Shown in pieces: positions 24,004 through 34,840 of a stretch of DNA of 64,000 nucleotides. The translations under genes and the position numbers were made by a program. Within the stretch, counting starts at the first letter, position 1. Every line of letters begins with the position of its first letter. The stretch comes from Metallyticus violacea (lineage: Eukaryota; Arthropoda; Insecta; Mantodea; Metallyticidae): the NCBI GenBank assembly GCA_030762175.1, contig CM060846.1:182564541-182628540 (forward strand), given 5' to 3'. The notes beneath the pieces are model-generated. The model was not told where the DNA came from and made no database searches. It saw nothing but the letters and a program-made list of their open reading frames with translations.

Positions 24004-27000
24004 ATGGCTATCCTTTCGTGGAATGTGCGTGGTCTCTGTAGTCGAAGACCTGACCTCGAGTTAATTTTACGCTCTAATGACTGTCCGCTAGTGTGTCTCC
24101 AAGAGACCAAACTTCCTTCGCCCACGGGATTCTTTTAATTTACGCAGTTACTCTTCGATGAGATTTGATCTTCCTCCCGAAGATGGCACTCCCGCTCACG
24201 GCGGAGGTTTAATTTTAATTCGCCATGACGTGTACAGTACTTCACTACAGCTCCAGAATCCCTTGCAGGCTTCTGCAGTCACAGTTCACTTCTCTGGCCT
24301 TAGTTTTTCTATCTGCAGTGTCTACTTGCCCCCGTCTGGTACAGTCACCATGGTTATTCTGAACAATCTTCTGTCTCAGCTACAACCCCCTGTCCCACTT
24401 TTGGGGGATTTCAACGCACACCATCCCCTATGGGGTTCCACCCCGGAGTGTGAAAGGGGTAGCCTTTTAGACGACTTTTTGTTTTATCACAATCTTATAC
24501 TGCTCAATACTGGTCAACCTACCTTTCTTTCTGACAGCACTCACAGCTTTTCACACTTGGACTTATCCATTTGTTCTGCCTCACTTGCTGTACATTTGAC
24601 CTGGAACGTCATTTCCGATTTATATTCCAGTACCCACTTTCCGTGTCAGATCCACGTACTCTCTTCAAACGCACATTCACAGCGCGCACCAAAATGGCTC
24701 ATTAAAAAGGCGAACTGGCCTCTCTTTCGATCTATGGCCGAATTTTCAGGGTGTAAATTTCCATCTATCGACGTCGTGATCGAGCACCTCCGTACGGTCA
24801 TCATCACAGCCGCAGATCACGCTATTCCACCGTCGTCTTGTCACCCCAGACGCTTACCGGTTCCCTGGTGGACCGATGAATGCCGGGATGCTTTGCGTAC
24901 ACGCCGGGGTGCTCTCCGAACTTTTCGTCGCCATCCTACTTCAGCAAATATGATTCGCTATAAACAACTGCGCGCCAAATGCCGTCGAGTCATTAAGGAT
25001 AGTAAAAAGGCTTCTTGGATTGCTTTTACATCGTCTTCTAACCGCACAACGGCTTCATCCGTAGTTTGGGAACGACTACGCCGCGTTGCGGGCAAACCTA
25101 GGTTTACGTCCATACCCAGCCTTAGGATATTAAATCGGGTGTTCACTATACCGATTGATGTCGCAAATATTTTAGGACGTACTTTCGCTAATGTTTCAAG
25201 CTCGGCTAACTATCCTGCTGCTTTTCGAACAGTTAAAGAGCAGGTCGAGTCGAAGGGCTTCTGTTTTGCCTCCGACCATCAGGAGTGCTACAATGTCCCC
25301 TTTACCTCCAGAGAATTGGAGCATGCCCTTACGCACTCTCGACACTGTGCACCAGGGTCACATGGTATTCATGTTGCTATGTTGCAGCATTTGTCAGCGA
25401 AAGGCAAAGCTTTTTATTACGCACTTTTAATTTTATTTTGTGTAATGGCACATTTCCTAGCGCTTGGCGGTTGGCCACCGTCATTCCTATACCTAAGCCT
25501 GGAAAGGACCCCCATCTTCCTTCCAGTTACCGTCCGATTTCCCTCACCAGCTGCGTCTGCAAAGTGATGGAACCCATAATTAACGGGCGGCTTATGTGGT
25601 GGTTAGAGTCGAGGCATCTATTGACGAACGCTCAGTGCGGTTTTCGTCGCCACCGTTCCTCCGTCGACCATTACGTGTCTCTTTCAACCCCCTGGACGGT
25701 TTTATTCGGAAGTGCCAAACGGTTGCCGTGTTTTTGTTTTGGAGAAAGCGTATAATACTTGCTGGAGAGGCGGTATCCTCCGAACGCTTCACGATAGGAA
25801 CATACGTGGGCGTATGTCTGTTTTTATATAGGAATTTATGAAAGACGGGTTTTTAATGTTAGCGTGGGATCCGTTTTATCATCTAGTTTTATTCAAGAGA
25901 ACGGTGTACCTCAGGGCTCGGTACTTAGTTGCACACTGTTTGCCATTGCTATTATCTCTATCACCGAGTGTTTACCGCCAGGAATACAATCGTCGTGGTT
26001 TGTAGACGATTTTGCCATCTATCTTTCCTCTCGGAAAACTTGTCTCTTGGAACGCCGCCTCCAATGCTGTCTCCACCGCCTTTACGCTTGGAGTGTATCT
26101 CACGGGCTCCATTTCTCCGCAGAGAAGACCGTCTGTATGAACTTCTGGCGCCACAAGGAGTATCCTCCACCTTCGCTCCATCTTGGCCCAGACGATCTCT
26201 CTTTCGCAGACGTAGTTAGGTTCTTTGGCTTGGTTTTGGATAGGAAATTATGCTGATCATCGCATATAGCACAACTCAGAGGCAAGTGTGAACGTTCTCT
26301 TTGTATTTTACGTGTATTAAGTGGCACATCTTGGGGAGCTGACCAGACTGTTCTTTTACGTTTTTATCGCTCTATCATCCGATCAAACCTGGATTATGGC
26401 TGTGTGGTTTACGGCTCAGCGCGACCTTCTGTGCTTCGTCACCTTAACCCGATTCATCATCGGGGTATCCGTGTTGCCATTGGAACATTCCCAACCAGTG
26501 CTGTGTTAAGCTTATGTGCGGAGTCTAGAGAACCTCCGTTGTTTTATCGTCGATTGTTTTACTTTCTGCGTATGGTCGTCGGCTAGCTGCGCAACCTCGT
26601 CATTCCACGAACGAGCCGTTTTTTAATGTGTCTTTGGATAGCTTTTATGCTCCTCGGTTTTTTACTCCTAAGGCTGCTGGCTTTCGTTTTCGGGAGATTT
26701 TACGGACGTTGGACGTCGAGTTACCTGCTTTCTTCTTAGCCGGGGAAACTTCTTCTATCCCTTGGCTTTTAGCAGAGGCCCCTGTTCTTCTTGGGCTTAA
26801 GTTCTGTCCAAAATCTTCGACCGCAGCACCCATTATTCATAGTGTTTTTAGCAAGATTGTCTCCTCTTTTAATGCCTGGAATTTTATCTTTACCGACGGC
26901 TCGAAATCTGACACAGGAGTAGGATGTGGTTTTGTTTTTAATGGAGCAAGTTTTACCTATGGTCTTAACGTTGCGACATCTATTTTATGGCGGAGCTTTA

Positions 27001-27685
27001 TGCTATTTATCGGGTGATTTTATTTATTTCAGATCACGGGCTTGGGAATACTGTTATTTGTTCTGACTCTTTGAGTGCAATTTTAAGTTCTAGAAATCTG
27101 TACAACCACCCCCCCCTTGTACACAAGGTTCAGGATATAGCGTTAACTCTTTTCGACGCTTTCGTCAGGGTGACACTATTACGGGTACCTGGACATGTGG
27201 GACTCCCAGATAATGAGGCCACAGATGTCGAAGCTAAATCCCCTCTTTTAGACCCTGCTGAGGACGGGCAACGTTTTTATTTTGGCGATATTAACCATTT
27301 ATTACGTATTATTCTCTCGCGCTGGCGCGATGAATGGGATTTAATACCCACCAATAAGCTTCGGGAATGTAAAGCATCCCCTTTTAACTGGTCGACTTCT
27401 TCTCGCGCTGTTCGTCGCGAAGAAGTAATTTTAGCTCGTCTTAGAATTGGGCATTGCCGTTTTAGTCACTCTCACCTTTTTAATGGTCAATCCGCTCCAG
27501 CTTGCCCTCACTGTGACTACCCCTTTACAGTGCGTCACATTTTACTCGAATGCCATCATTTGGCAGCTTTTAGACTTTCGTTGGGTTTGCCCTCCTGCAT
27601 TGGGGAGGTGCTTGCAGAAGATGTGGTTACTGTTGAGCGAGTGCTCCGTTTTATCCGTGTTTGTGGTTTTTGGAGCAAGGTGTGA
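24004..27685 (+). pseudogene. LINE ORF2 polyprotein: endonuclease, reverse transcriptase, RNase H, zinc finger
   Basis: The ATG at 24004 starts an AP-type endonuclease (SWNVRG, then LQET); the catalytic GDFNAHHPLWGS follows near 24410 and SHLDL near 24560. The linker carries the I-clade segment VPWWTDECRDALRTRRGALR. RT pieces include IPIPKPGKD, SSYRPISLTS, CGFRRHRS, GVPQGSVLS (about 25895) and the active site FVDDF (about 26000). RNase H shows FTDGSKSDTGVG (26890), AELYAIYR (26990), ICSDSLSAI (27060) and NEATD (27212), so its acidic residues are present. The C-terminal CPHCDYPFTVRHILLEC zinc finger is at 27505-27555. Reading frame shifts occur near 24127 (one extra G), 25430, 25690, 25800-25860, 26580 and 26980, and a TGA at 26254-26256 replaces a likely Trp codon. 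Confidence 0.92.
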
Positions 27686-27805
27686 GGTTTTATCGTTTTA
27701 CCCATGACGGCATTTTTAGATTATTTTAAGACTTGTTATTTCAGCTTTTGTTGCATCTTTTTAGTACAGTCTTTACTTTGTTGTGTTGCATATTGCCCTG
27801 TTGTT

Positions 27806-28270
27806 TGTTTTGGGATTTTATTGTTACCATTTTAGACCGTTATAAGCAAGTTTGTTTTAAAAGCTCTTGCTTGCGATTTACCACCAGTTTTTCCACGTTG
27901 TTAACCATATTGCCCTTGTTTTGGTTTTGGGGTTTTTACTGTCCAACTTTGGGCTATTAGAATTGTTTTGTTTTTCCGCTCTTGCGGATGAGTTTTACTA
28001 CCCGCGGTTTGTTTCTTGACAAGTTTGCCCTTTTTACTTGTTTTGGGTTTTTTATGGTTACCTTTTGGCCCATTACAGTCTGTTGTGTTTTTAGCCCTTG
28101 CAGCTGAGTTTTTAGTAACGGTCTAGTTTGTTGTTATGTTTATTACCCTTGTTATTTGTTTTGGGGTTTCTATTTTAATGGCTACAGGGCTACTGTGTTC
28201 ATTTTCTACACAGATCTGGTGTAGATTACTTATTTATTTAATTCTGGTGCATTTTTAGTGTGTTTGGGCG
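27806..28270 (+). repeat. LINE 3' UTR tandem repeats, about 112-120 bp, and terminal hairpin
   Basis: A T-rich unit beginning TTGTTTTGGG-TTT recurs at 27806, 27918, 28038 and 28156, followed each time by 'gttacc/gtccaa' type and 'gctcttg/cccttg' type blocks. After it, the 3' end carries inverted GGGCGC (28265) and GCGCCC (28291) that can form a stem shared in part with the older copy. In many LINEs the 3' end is the structure recognised by the reverse transcriptase. Confidence 0.7.
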
Positions 28271-28318
28271 CTAATGACCTTAGATGTTGTGCGCCCCTTA
28301 AACCATAATCATCATCAT

Positions 28319-28330
28319 AGATTAAGTGAA
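28319..28330 (+). repeat. Right target-site duplication of the plus-strand LINE
   Basis: Perfect repeat of 22418-22429. Polinton polymerase sequence resumes immediately afterwards. Confidence 0.95.
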
Positions 28331-28815
28331 CGCGTATGTTATTTTGATACAGATTCTGTTATTGCCACGTACAGACCGGTGCAATGGATGCGGCCCAGGT
28401 GGCCAAATGAGATAAAGAAACACGGTAAGGATGCTTATATTTCCAGGTTTACATGTACCGGCCGAAAAAGTTACACCATATAGTTAAATGTGCGGAGAAG
28501 ACGCAAACTGCCTGCAAAATTAAAGGTATCCCCCCTCAATTCCTCTAAGATGAAAATTGTATATTCTAGCGTCAGCAGTGACACTGTTTAAGGAACAACA
28601 CAATGCCGGTGGTGCTCAAACGCACCCAGATTTTAAGAAAATTCATAGGTGTATTAGTTATTAAGCCTTCAATGAAAACCTATAGAATTTTTTATTAACT
28701 TAGTGTTTAACGCTGGTTTTTACTAACCTATAGGATGGTGGTCAACAAACGTATACAGAGTTTGATTGGTACCCGTACGGCTACAACACAAGGTGCGTTT
28801 AGACGTCTCTTCAAA
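28319..28815 (+). pseudogene. Polinton A DNA polymerase B, C-terminal part
   Basis: This part continues the gene interrupted by the LINE. The polymerase active-site motif C reads CYFDTDSV, with DTDS at 28346-28357, so the catalytic aspartates are still present. Downstream come VQWMRPRW and a lysine-rich stretch, then stops, a small fragment resembling the SINE family 2 3' end (28700-28722), and a C-terminal segment ending DWYPYGY near 28785. The same C-terminal region is found on the minus strand near 43050 in copy C. Confidence 0.85.
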
Positions 28816-28834
28816 AGTAGTTTTGGGTACACTA

Positions 28835-29490
28835 CTCCAATGTCAACAAATCATCACTTGATTAAATTTAATTTCCCATTAACCAAGTTAATTACAGGTC
28901 CTTCGCGTTGTTGAAAATGTACACTTGTGAAAAGTTTATATAGTAATGCAGGTGAAATATTTGACAAACTCTTGTGAAAAGTACTGTGGAGTATTCCACT
29001 GGAACATTGTCCTAGTTCGTGCTTCGTGACCGATGCAAGGATACCGGATTGTCAGGCTGTTAATGAAAGAGATTGTGTCATATTAGAGGATTTAATGTAC
29101 GAAACACAATCAAAACTTGTAAATATTTTTCACAAGAGGTTCGTATCACAAACGTTTAGGAATTATCTACATACTAAAAAATGTGTTTCCACAAGGAAAT
29201 GCATTTCGAACTATATCTCCTAATACTAATATCATTGTTATATTTAAAAGCAATAGGGTAATAGTGCCCATTCATTGGTTGTACCAACAGTTCGAACCAA
29301 AGATCTCAATGTTTCTGTTAAAGGTGTTTGAAAACGCTTCAGAAAATCCACACGACTATCTAGTGCTGCACTGCACGCAGTATATCACTTTTCAATACAG
29401 GTATCGAACCAGTATACTCCCGGGAGAAATGATTTCTTATTTTATACCCAATTGCAAATGGTATCAGTACGGGTATTGTATAGAACAAAG
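28835..29490 (+). pseudogene. Polinton packaging ATPase (FtsK/HerA-type) remnant
   Basis: In this family the ATPase drives DNA into the capsid. A degenerate P-loop lies near 28891-28915 (GPSRC-stop-KCTLVKSL, where a GKT-type motif is expected). A Walker B-like VILEDLM is at 29076-29096, followed by a region reading TISPNTNIIVIFKSNR and a tail with LPGEM near 29425. At least three frame changes and one stop in the P-loop abolish function. It starts directly after the polymerase C-terminus, as in copy C. Confidence 0.8.
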
Positions 29491-29689
29491 CATATCACAT
29501 TCTGAGGGTTTTATCAACATGTGGATCCGGCCTTGGTTCACAAGATGCAAAATTTCCCCCTTCCGAGAATTTAAGAAAATGAGCATCGACCACATTTCCG
29601 TCGTTCTTTTACGGATACAAGCAGGATGAGCATTGCTAAATAGTGTAGCTTGCTGATAGCAGGGTAGCAAGCAAACTTGACAGTGCCTG

Positions 29690-29965
29690 CTAAGGCCAAG
29701 CCCGCTTTGTGAGAAAACTGTTGAAAAGAGCTAATAAGGCAAATTCAGATTGTGTACTCAACGTGTGCAGAGATCGTGTCAAATGACCTTTAAAATGTTT
29801 CAGGCGCTCAAAGAAACATAAAACTTAATGGAGAAAGTTAATCAACAATCGATTTTCCTTACAGAAAAAGAAAACGCTTCTTGTACAAAAAGGCCGGGGT
29901 TTTACCTGCATTTCTGCTTCAAATATTGGCTTCATTGGATAGTGCACTCGTACAAAAATTGACTT
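29690..29965 (+). pseudogene. Small basic Polinton protein, copy A
   Basis: A lysine-rich frame includes KLLKRANKANSDCVLNVCRD, then KLINNRFSLQKKKTLLVQKG and a hydrophobic tail. It lies between the ATPase and integrase. The equivalent block occurs on the minus strand at 63515-63795 next to the copy B integrase, which shows it is a conserved gene of these elements. Its role is not established; a basic N-terminal part plus a hydrophobic end could suit a DNA- or membrane-associated virion protein (inference). Stops and a frameshift are present. Confidence 0.7.
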
Positions 29966-30360
29966 AATTTAGCTGAAACGGTAAGTAAACTATTGTAACT
30001 AGGCAGGCAAAAGTTGCCAAAAAGCCATATCTCGTGCATAAAATATTAGTCAATTAATCAGAGAAATACATGATGTGCATGTTCACATTTGGCAACTCCA
30101 GAATAATGGCAGTTAATAAATTATAAATTGGGAAACTATTTCGATCTTATGACACAAGTGAAAGAAACGTAATTTGAATCGAAACTTGGTGACCAAATGA
30201 AGATATATACCACGACATCGGGGTAAAAGAGGAAGAGCCATAGGAGTGAAAAGTAAATAAAAGCCGGGCTAGGTAAAAAAAAAAAAAAAAAAAAAAGAGT
30301 TCTTCCTATAAGCTTCGCAAGCAATTGTCAATTGTGTGGAGCCGTTGTATAATAAACAAT
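29966..30360 (+). other. Polinton A spacer
   Basis: No gene recognised; contains a poly(A) run at 30271-30296. Confidence 0.4.
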
Positions 30361-31228
30361 GAAGGAATGGAACATGTTGAAGAAAATTATCTTAAGCCGG
30401 AACTCTACGCGGGCTTTGGTACAGCAGACAAACTTCGCAAGGCCACGGGCATATCAAAATGACATATCGAGTGTTTTCTTCAAACGTAAAATATATATAC
30501 AATTTACATTCCGATAAATAAACTGTTTCCCACCTGAAATTATCACGTGATCAACATGAACGATCTTTAGCAATCCGATCCAAATATAATGAACAACGTT
30601 AAAGAGAGAAAAAAACTTACGTTTATATGCTGGGGCAATACCGTTAAAATCAAAAGTAGGCACGGAAATCACACAAGCTTTTAAAACTATATTTTCTCAT
30701 TGTGTTCCGAAGGTGTTGCAAGCACAAAACGGAACTCAGATCACCACCAAAATCTTTAAAACAAATTTAGCCAAACATGACTTAAGGTATTACACACAAA
30801 AAGTAATGTCAAAGCCAGCGTTGTGGAACGTTTCAATTGGACCTAATAAAATAAAATTATGGGAAAATTACATACATAAAAACACCTATAGATACATAGA
30901 CGTTCTTTCTGCATTTTTACAGTCCAATAGCAACAGATCCATAAAGATGGCTCAAAAGGATGTCAACAACGGCAACATTTTGCAGGTTTGCGAAAATCTT
31001 TATGATCAGAATGGAAGCATAGTCAAGAGCGTAAACTTAAATGTAATGTCGAACATACCCAAGGAGAAAATGAATTTGCTACGGGGTGCGAACAAAACTG
31101 GACAGACGAAATGTTTTAAATTGACACGGCGATACAGGGCAATCGGCGGTGTATAAATTAAAGGATATGCACGGCTCAGTCTTGGACGGCATCTTTTACG
31201 CTGAGGAGGCACAAAGGTTGCACTTCTG
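30361..31228 (+). pseudogene. Polinton retroviral-type integrase, copy A
   Basis: The integrase inserts the element into the genome. Pieces in order: LYAGFGTADKLRKATG (30400-30455); NDL-stop-QSDPN near 30560-30580, covering the first catalytic Asp; VLQAQNGTQI at 30713-30742, where the second catalytic Asp is lost; a region NTYRYIDVLSAFLQS and SIKMAQKDVN (30880-30970); and a C-terminal VYKLKDMHG... ending at the TGA 31226-31228. Copy B (minus, 62200-63110) has the same layout, with a better first-Asp segment DDLWEAD. Several frame changes and stops make it inactive. Confidence 0.88.
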
Positions 31229-31466
31229 AAACATTTAACAATACACAAAATACTAGTTATTACCATGGTGGTAATAAGCAACTATTGTTTAAGTGGAGAC
31301 ATTATCCAAGCAAGTTAAATCCATGGGTCTTGGATTCAACTATTAATTAGGTGTGATTAAAACACAACCGTTTTCCAACATGCTCGTATGCAATACATTC
31401 ATGGATCTTCTCACCTACAATATAACTTCTAAATTTTCCATCATCTTGCCAGAGAGAATGGTCTTG

Positions 31467-31985
31467 CAATGTTAGGTATGCTGTGAAATTCTAAAACGTT
31501 ACAAAACAAGATAACCAAATTATTGAAACCATGTATAACATGGCTCTCTAATGACACCTGCCAAATTTAACTTACTATTCCCAAATGGTATCGCGCACAA
31601 TTCCAAAGATTTGGTCAACTTATCACGCGCAGACATTTGTAGGGTTATGTACTCTGTGAAATTCTATAACGTTATAAAACAAGATAATCAAATTATTGAA
31701 ACCATGTGTAACATGGCTCTCTGATGACACCTGCCAAATTTAACTGACTATTCTCAAATGGTATCGCGCACAATTCCAAAGATTTGGTCAACTTATCACG
31801 CGCAGACATTTGCAGGGTTATGTACTCTGTGAAATTCTATAACGTTATAAAACAAGATAATCAAATTATTGAAACCATGTGTAACATGGCTCTCTGATGA
31901 CACCTGTCAAATTTAACTTACTATTCCCAAATGGTATCGCGCACAATTCCAAAGATTTGGTCAACTTATCACGCGCAGACATTTG
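31467..31985 (+). repeat. Tandem triplication of a 173-bp unit
   Basis: Three nearly identical units (31467-31639, 31640-31812, 31813-31985); the landmark AGACATTTGCAGGGTTATGT or its variant recurs at 31631, 31804 and 31977, giving a spacing of exactly 173 bp. Units two and three differ at very few positions, unit one at more. Copy B has a single unit at the same place. As 173 is not a multiple of three, the triplication itself breaks the frame. Confidence 0.95.
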
Positions 31986-32312
31986 CAAGTCGAAGACTCT
32001 TTAAAATGAAATGAAAAATATTGCCAGTATTAACGCTCGTACACCCATATTTCCGATACTCAATTTAGGTTATGTTGAACATGTTTCGCTCTCTAGAAAA
32101 AAGAGAATTTAGCGGAAACAGAGCTTATGAACCAAATGCAAGAAATTACGAGTCATACGCATAAGTCCAAACCCGAGTATTGAAATCCTTCTAAACTGTC
32201 AAAAAGCGTACCTAAGCAAGCCACCACTTCTACAGGTAGATGACAAAAGTCCAAATCTGGCTCTAGAAATCCTCCTAAACAGTGAGAAAGTGTACATGCA
32301 GAAACGACGACC

Positions 32313-32386
<74 letters not shown>
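32313..32386. repeat. (TAA)n microsatellite
   Basis: About 25 uninterrupted TAA units. Long poly-Tyr, poly-Ile and poly-Leu frames on the minus strand are artefacts of it. Confidence 0.98.
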
Positions 32387-32850
32387 GCATCTCGCACGCA
32401 TTTTCCTTTAGTCGCTATCTCTGGCCAAAATGATGCAATTTGAGTCATATACCAACGTTGGGAATCAGAAATTGGTAAACATTCTGTAGTTCCATACATA
32501 GGGTTCCCTTACAAGATATTCATTTATGTAATCTGACAGTGCCACTATTGGTGGGCAACACGTTTCTGCAAGTCATTAAAAGCGTCTCTGTAGAGTATGA
32601 AAAACGCGACAACTGCATAACGTTGGAAAAGGCCTTCTCTCCCCTTAATGGGTATCTTTGATGCAACAGGATTTTGAAACAGTAAACATAAAATTAAGGA
32701 ACGGTCACGGCAATTTCTTGCCATTTGTTTACGGATTTTCCTTTACTGTAATTCTAACGTTTCGTCAAAAACAGGCATAATGGAACTGCACACTGTCACA
32801 GATATTACCTAAATCATGCTGGAGGATTATTAGACCATCCATATTTTATT

Positions 32851-33165
32851 ATGTACACAGGCAAACGTTATCAAAAAGTTAGTAGCTTATTCTCTGCTCT
32901 TGGCGGGCTTTTCAGAACTGTGTCGCTATTTTTTAGGATCGGCGTAAAATTTGTGGGCAAAGAGGCGTTGAAAATCACAACAATGTGCTGTGCTGAATTT
33001 GCCCAAGTGGCAGATTCAGGAATTTCCCCAAAGGAAATGTTAAGAACCAAATTGAAGGAAAGGAGATCTAGTTTAAAGAGGAAAGCGGACGGAAAGATAG
33101 ACTGTATGGTAGGTTCTGGAAACAACTGCATTTTAAAATGCCCGAAAGGAAAAAAGAGCAAATAG
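32851..33165 (+). pseudogene. Small hydrophobic/basic Polinton protein, copy A
   Basis: The frame of 104 codons is still open: MYTGKRYQKVSSLFSALGG, a hydrophobic stretch with GVKFVGKEALK, ADSGISPKEMLRTKLKERR, and a lysine-rich tail. Copy B carries AVGKEALKM and VADSGIFPKDSLKT at 60941-61135 on the minus strand, which confirms conservation. It resembles small membrane-active or core virion proteins in outline (inference). It is the least damaged gene of the element, but its neighbours are broken. Confidence 0.7.
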
Positions 33166-33276
33166 TCCAAGACTAAGCGCCAAATACGAAGAATGAAAGA
33201 CATTTTGTCATAATTGTTAACAAAGATTATTTTGAGTCATTGCTGCACTTGAGTTAAGATAGACATCTTCAAAAAT

Positions 33277-34420
33277 TTGCCCGTTCATATTAACGTGAAA
33301 GAGTACCGTTACATTTTGCTAAATCCCCAAAATACATTTATGAAAAGTGCCGCAATCACCTTTTATTACTATGGCAATGCAGACAATTACCTTGACATGA
33401 CTTACGTAGTACTAGAGCTGCTTATACAAATAGCCGATGTCCAGGGAAATGCCTTGAAAGTTGCCGAGCAGGTTACCTTTGTCAAGAATACTGTAAACTG
33501 GTTATTTAAACAGCTAGAAGTATCTCTAAACAATGTCGTCATTTCTATGCCTCAGCCAGGCTCTCCTATAGAACAACATTGAATCGCTGCTCTTGTCTTG
33601 AAAAAGGATATGGGAATAAACTTGGAGGCACATTAGGACAATCAAGGAATTAAGTGACGTGACGACTATATCAAAGTACTGCTGATTGGAAAGCTTTCTT
33701 ATGCACCCTTTAATCAGGAATTCTGCTCTTGATCAACATTAGATTCCTGATTAAACTCTCGCCTTTTCGTCTTTCATCTCTTTTCGGAGATAAAAAACTT
33801 TACAGGTTACAAAGGAATTCAGTCTGCTAGGCTGATTTTGAAAGCTGTGAAACCGTTACAAACCTTATGGCTTGCACATAATTCAGTTTTAGCAAAGAGG
33901 AATGCCAATTATAACCTCAAAGATGTCATATTTCACACACTCAACATTCCAAAGGGAGTTAGTACCATCACGTTCAACGACGTTCTCATAGTCCGAATAC
34001 CTAGAATGGTGTTTGTGGTCATAGTAGCCATACAATTTACAACACTTTAAAATGAAGGCCTTTTATATGTACGTGACGAACCTTTTACCTCACAACCTCT
34101 ACTGTCCAATTTTGATTATGAACCTTTTCTCCAATGTTTTCAAACAATTCAAGATGGCCTCGGCATTCACTTTAATGATAAAGTGCATTCCATTACAGTA
34201 CATCAATATTCTCACGGCTATGCTATTAATGTCTTTGGTCTAACAGCAATATGAGTGCCAACGGATTCTACATTTCGGAACAAGGTCATGCCACTGTGTC
34301 TATAAGTATAGGTTTTAAACAACGAACTCCGGAACCTAATAATCTGTTGGTACTGGCAGAAACACATCGCACTATAGAAATTGATGCTAGCCGAACCATT
34401 TTGATATCATCAATAGGTTG
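33277..34420 (+). pseudogene. Polinton capsid protein remnant (F54H12.2-like)
   Basis: Belongs to the Polinton capsid family often listed in databases as F54H12.2-like. Pieces: an N-terminal AAITFYYYGNADNYLDMTYV (33340-33405) with VSLNNVVISMPQPG (33510-33555); a central LWLAHNSVLAKRNANYNLKD and FHTLNIPKGV (33868-33960); FYMYVTNLLPHNLYCPIL (34061-34114); and LLVLAETHRTIEIDASRTIL (34347-34410). These lie in different frames with several stops. A perfect 11-bp inverted repeat (33711-33721 and 33743-33753) lies in a damaged part. Whether this is the major or minor capsid protein cannot be settled here. Confidence 0.82.
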
Positions 34421-34500
34421 CAAATACATCGTTTTCTATCTAATTGCAGTCTAGTTGTACTCCCATTTTTAAGCGTGTAAACTTGCGATCAATTGTATTC

Positions 34501-34840
34501 GGTTAACTTACAGTTTGCCATTGCTGTTGTCGCCAACACCTGTCCTAGCATGAAACCAGGAAAACATTGGATCTGAATCTTTGTTGCAAAGAACAGGCGG
34601 GGAGAATATTTCGATAGCTGAATTGGCTATCTTTCGCCTCATATTCTTCTCAATCAATGCTATAGTTTGCGATGAACTCGCAACACTAAAAGTTTGCAAG
34701 GCGAGGCCAGCACTACTTGTGGACGTTAAGTCAATACTTACCAATCTCATCGCTGCCGCAAATAATGGAAGGAGAAATTCTTTTCAAAATTCAACAAAAG
34801 TGGTTTTAACCACAATGACGATGTTCAAAAACCTACAAGG
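34501..34840 (+). pseudogene. Polinton adenovirus-type cysteine protease remnant
   Basis: This family matures virion proteins. In one frame are FAIAVVANTCPSMKPGKHW with the catalytic His codon at 34565-34567 and a TGA two codons later; GEYFDS about 25 codons on, which would hold the acidic residue; and RNTKSLQGEASTTCG with the catalytic Cys codon at 34718-34720. The His, Asp and Cys order and spacing fit the family. Stops at several points end function. It follows the capsid gene directly. Confidence 0.78.

Larger units (their letters stand above)
22430..28318 (+). mobile_element. I-clade LINE, younger near-intact copy, inserted in the Polinton polymerase gene
   Basis: A non-LTR retrotransposon of 5.9 kb, bounded by a perfect 12-bp duplication. 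It has a 5' leader (22430-22871), ORF1 with zinc knuckles, ORF2 with endonuclease, reverse transcriptase, RNase H and a C-terminal zinc finger, and a 3' untranslated region with internal repeats that ends in a hairpin and a CATCATCAT-type tail. The order ORF1, then EN-RT-RNase H, indicates the I clade and excludes Jockey elements, which lack RNase H. Lesions are few, so it inserted well after the host Polinton. The element at 9527-14952 is a relative. Confidence 0.95.
31375..32800 (+). pseudogene. Polinton capsid-associated protein remnant, with internal 173-bp triplication
   Basis: A conserved Polinton gene between integrase and the small hydrophobic protein; I infer a minor virion protein, but the role is not proven. 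Readable pieces are an N-terminal segment near 31410-31460 (FSIILPERMVLQ), VKFYN plus NQIIETMCNM inside the triplicated unit, SGNRAYEPNARNYES near 32110, and SVEYEKRDNCITLEKAFSPLN near 32590-32650, then LPFV near 32715. Copy B (61135-62048, minus) shows the intact form of the region just before the triplication (GEWEVAL), which is deleted here. A (TAA)n microsatellite lies within it. Confidence 0.7.

Noticed and set aside
31006..31281. 91-codon minus-strand frame over the integrase
   Set aside because: Shadow of the integrase C-terminus, which aligns with copy B in the opposite sense.
32153..32499. Long poly-Leu, poly-Ile and poly-Tyr open frames
   Set aside because: Produced by the (TAA)n microsatellite read on the minus strand.
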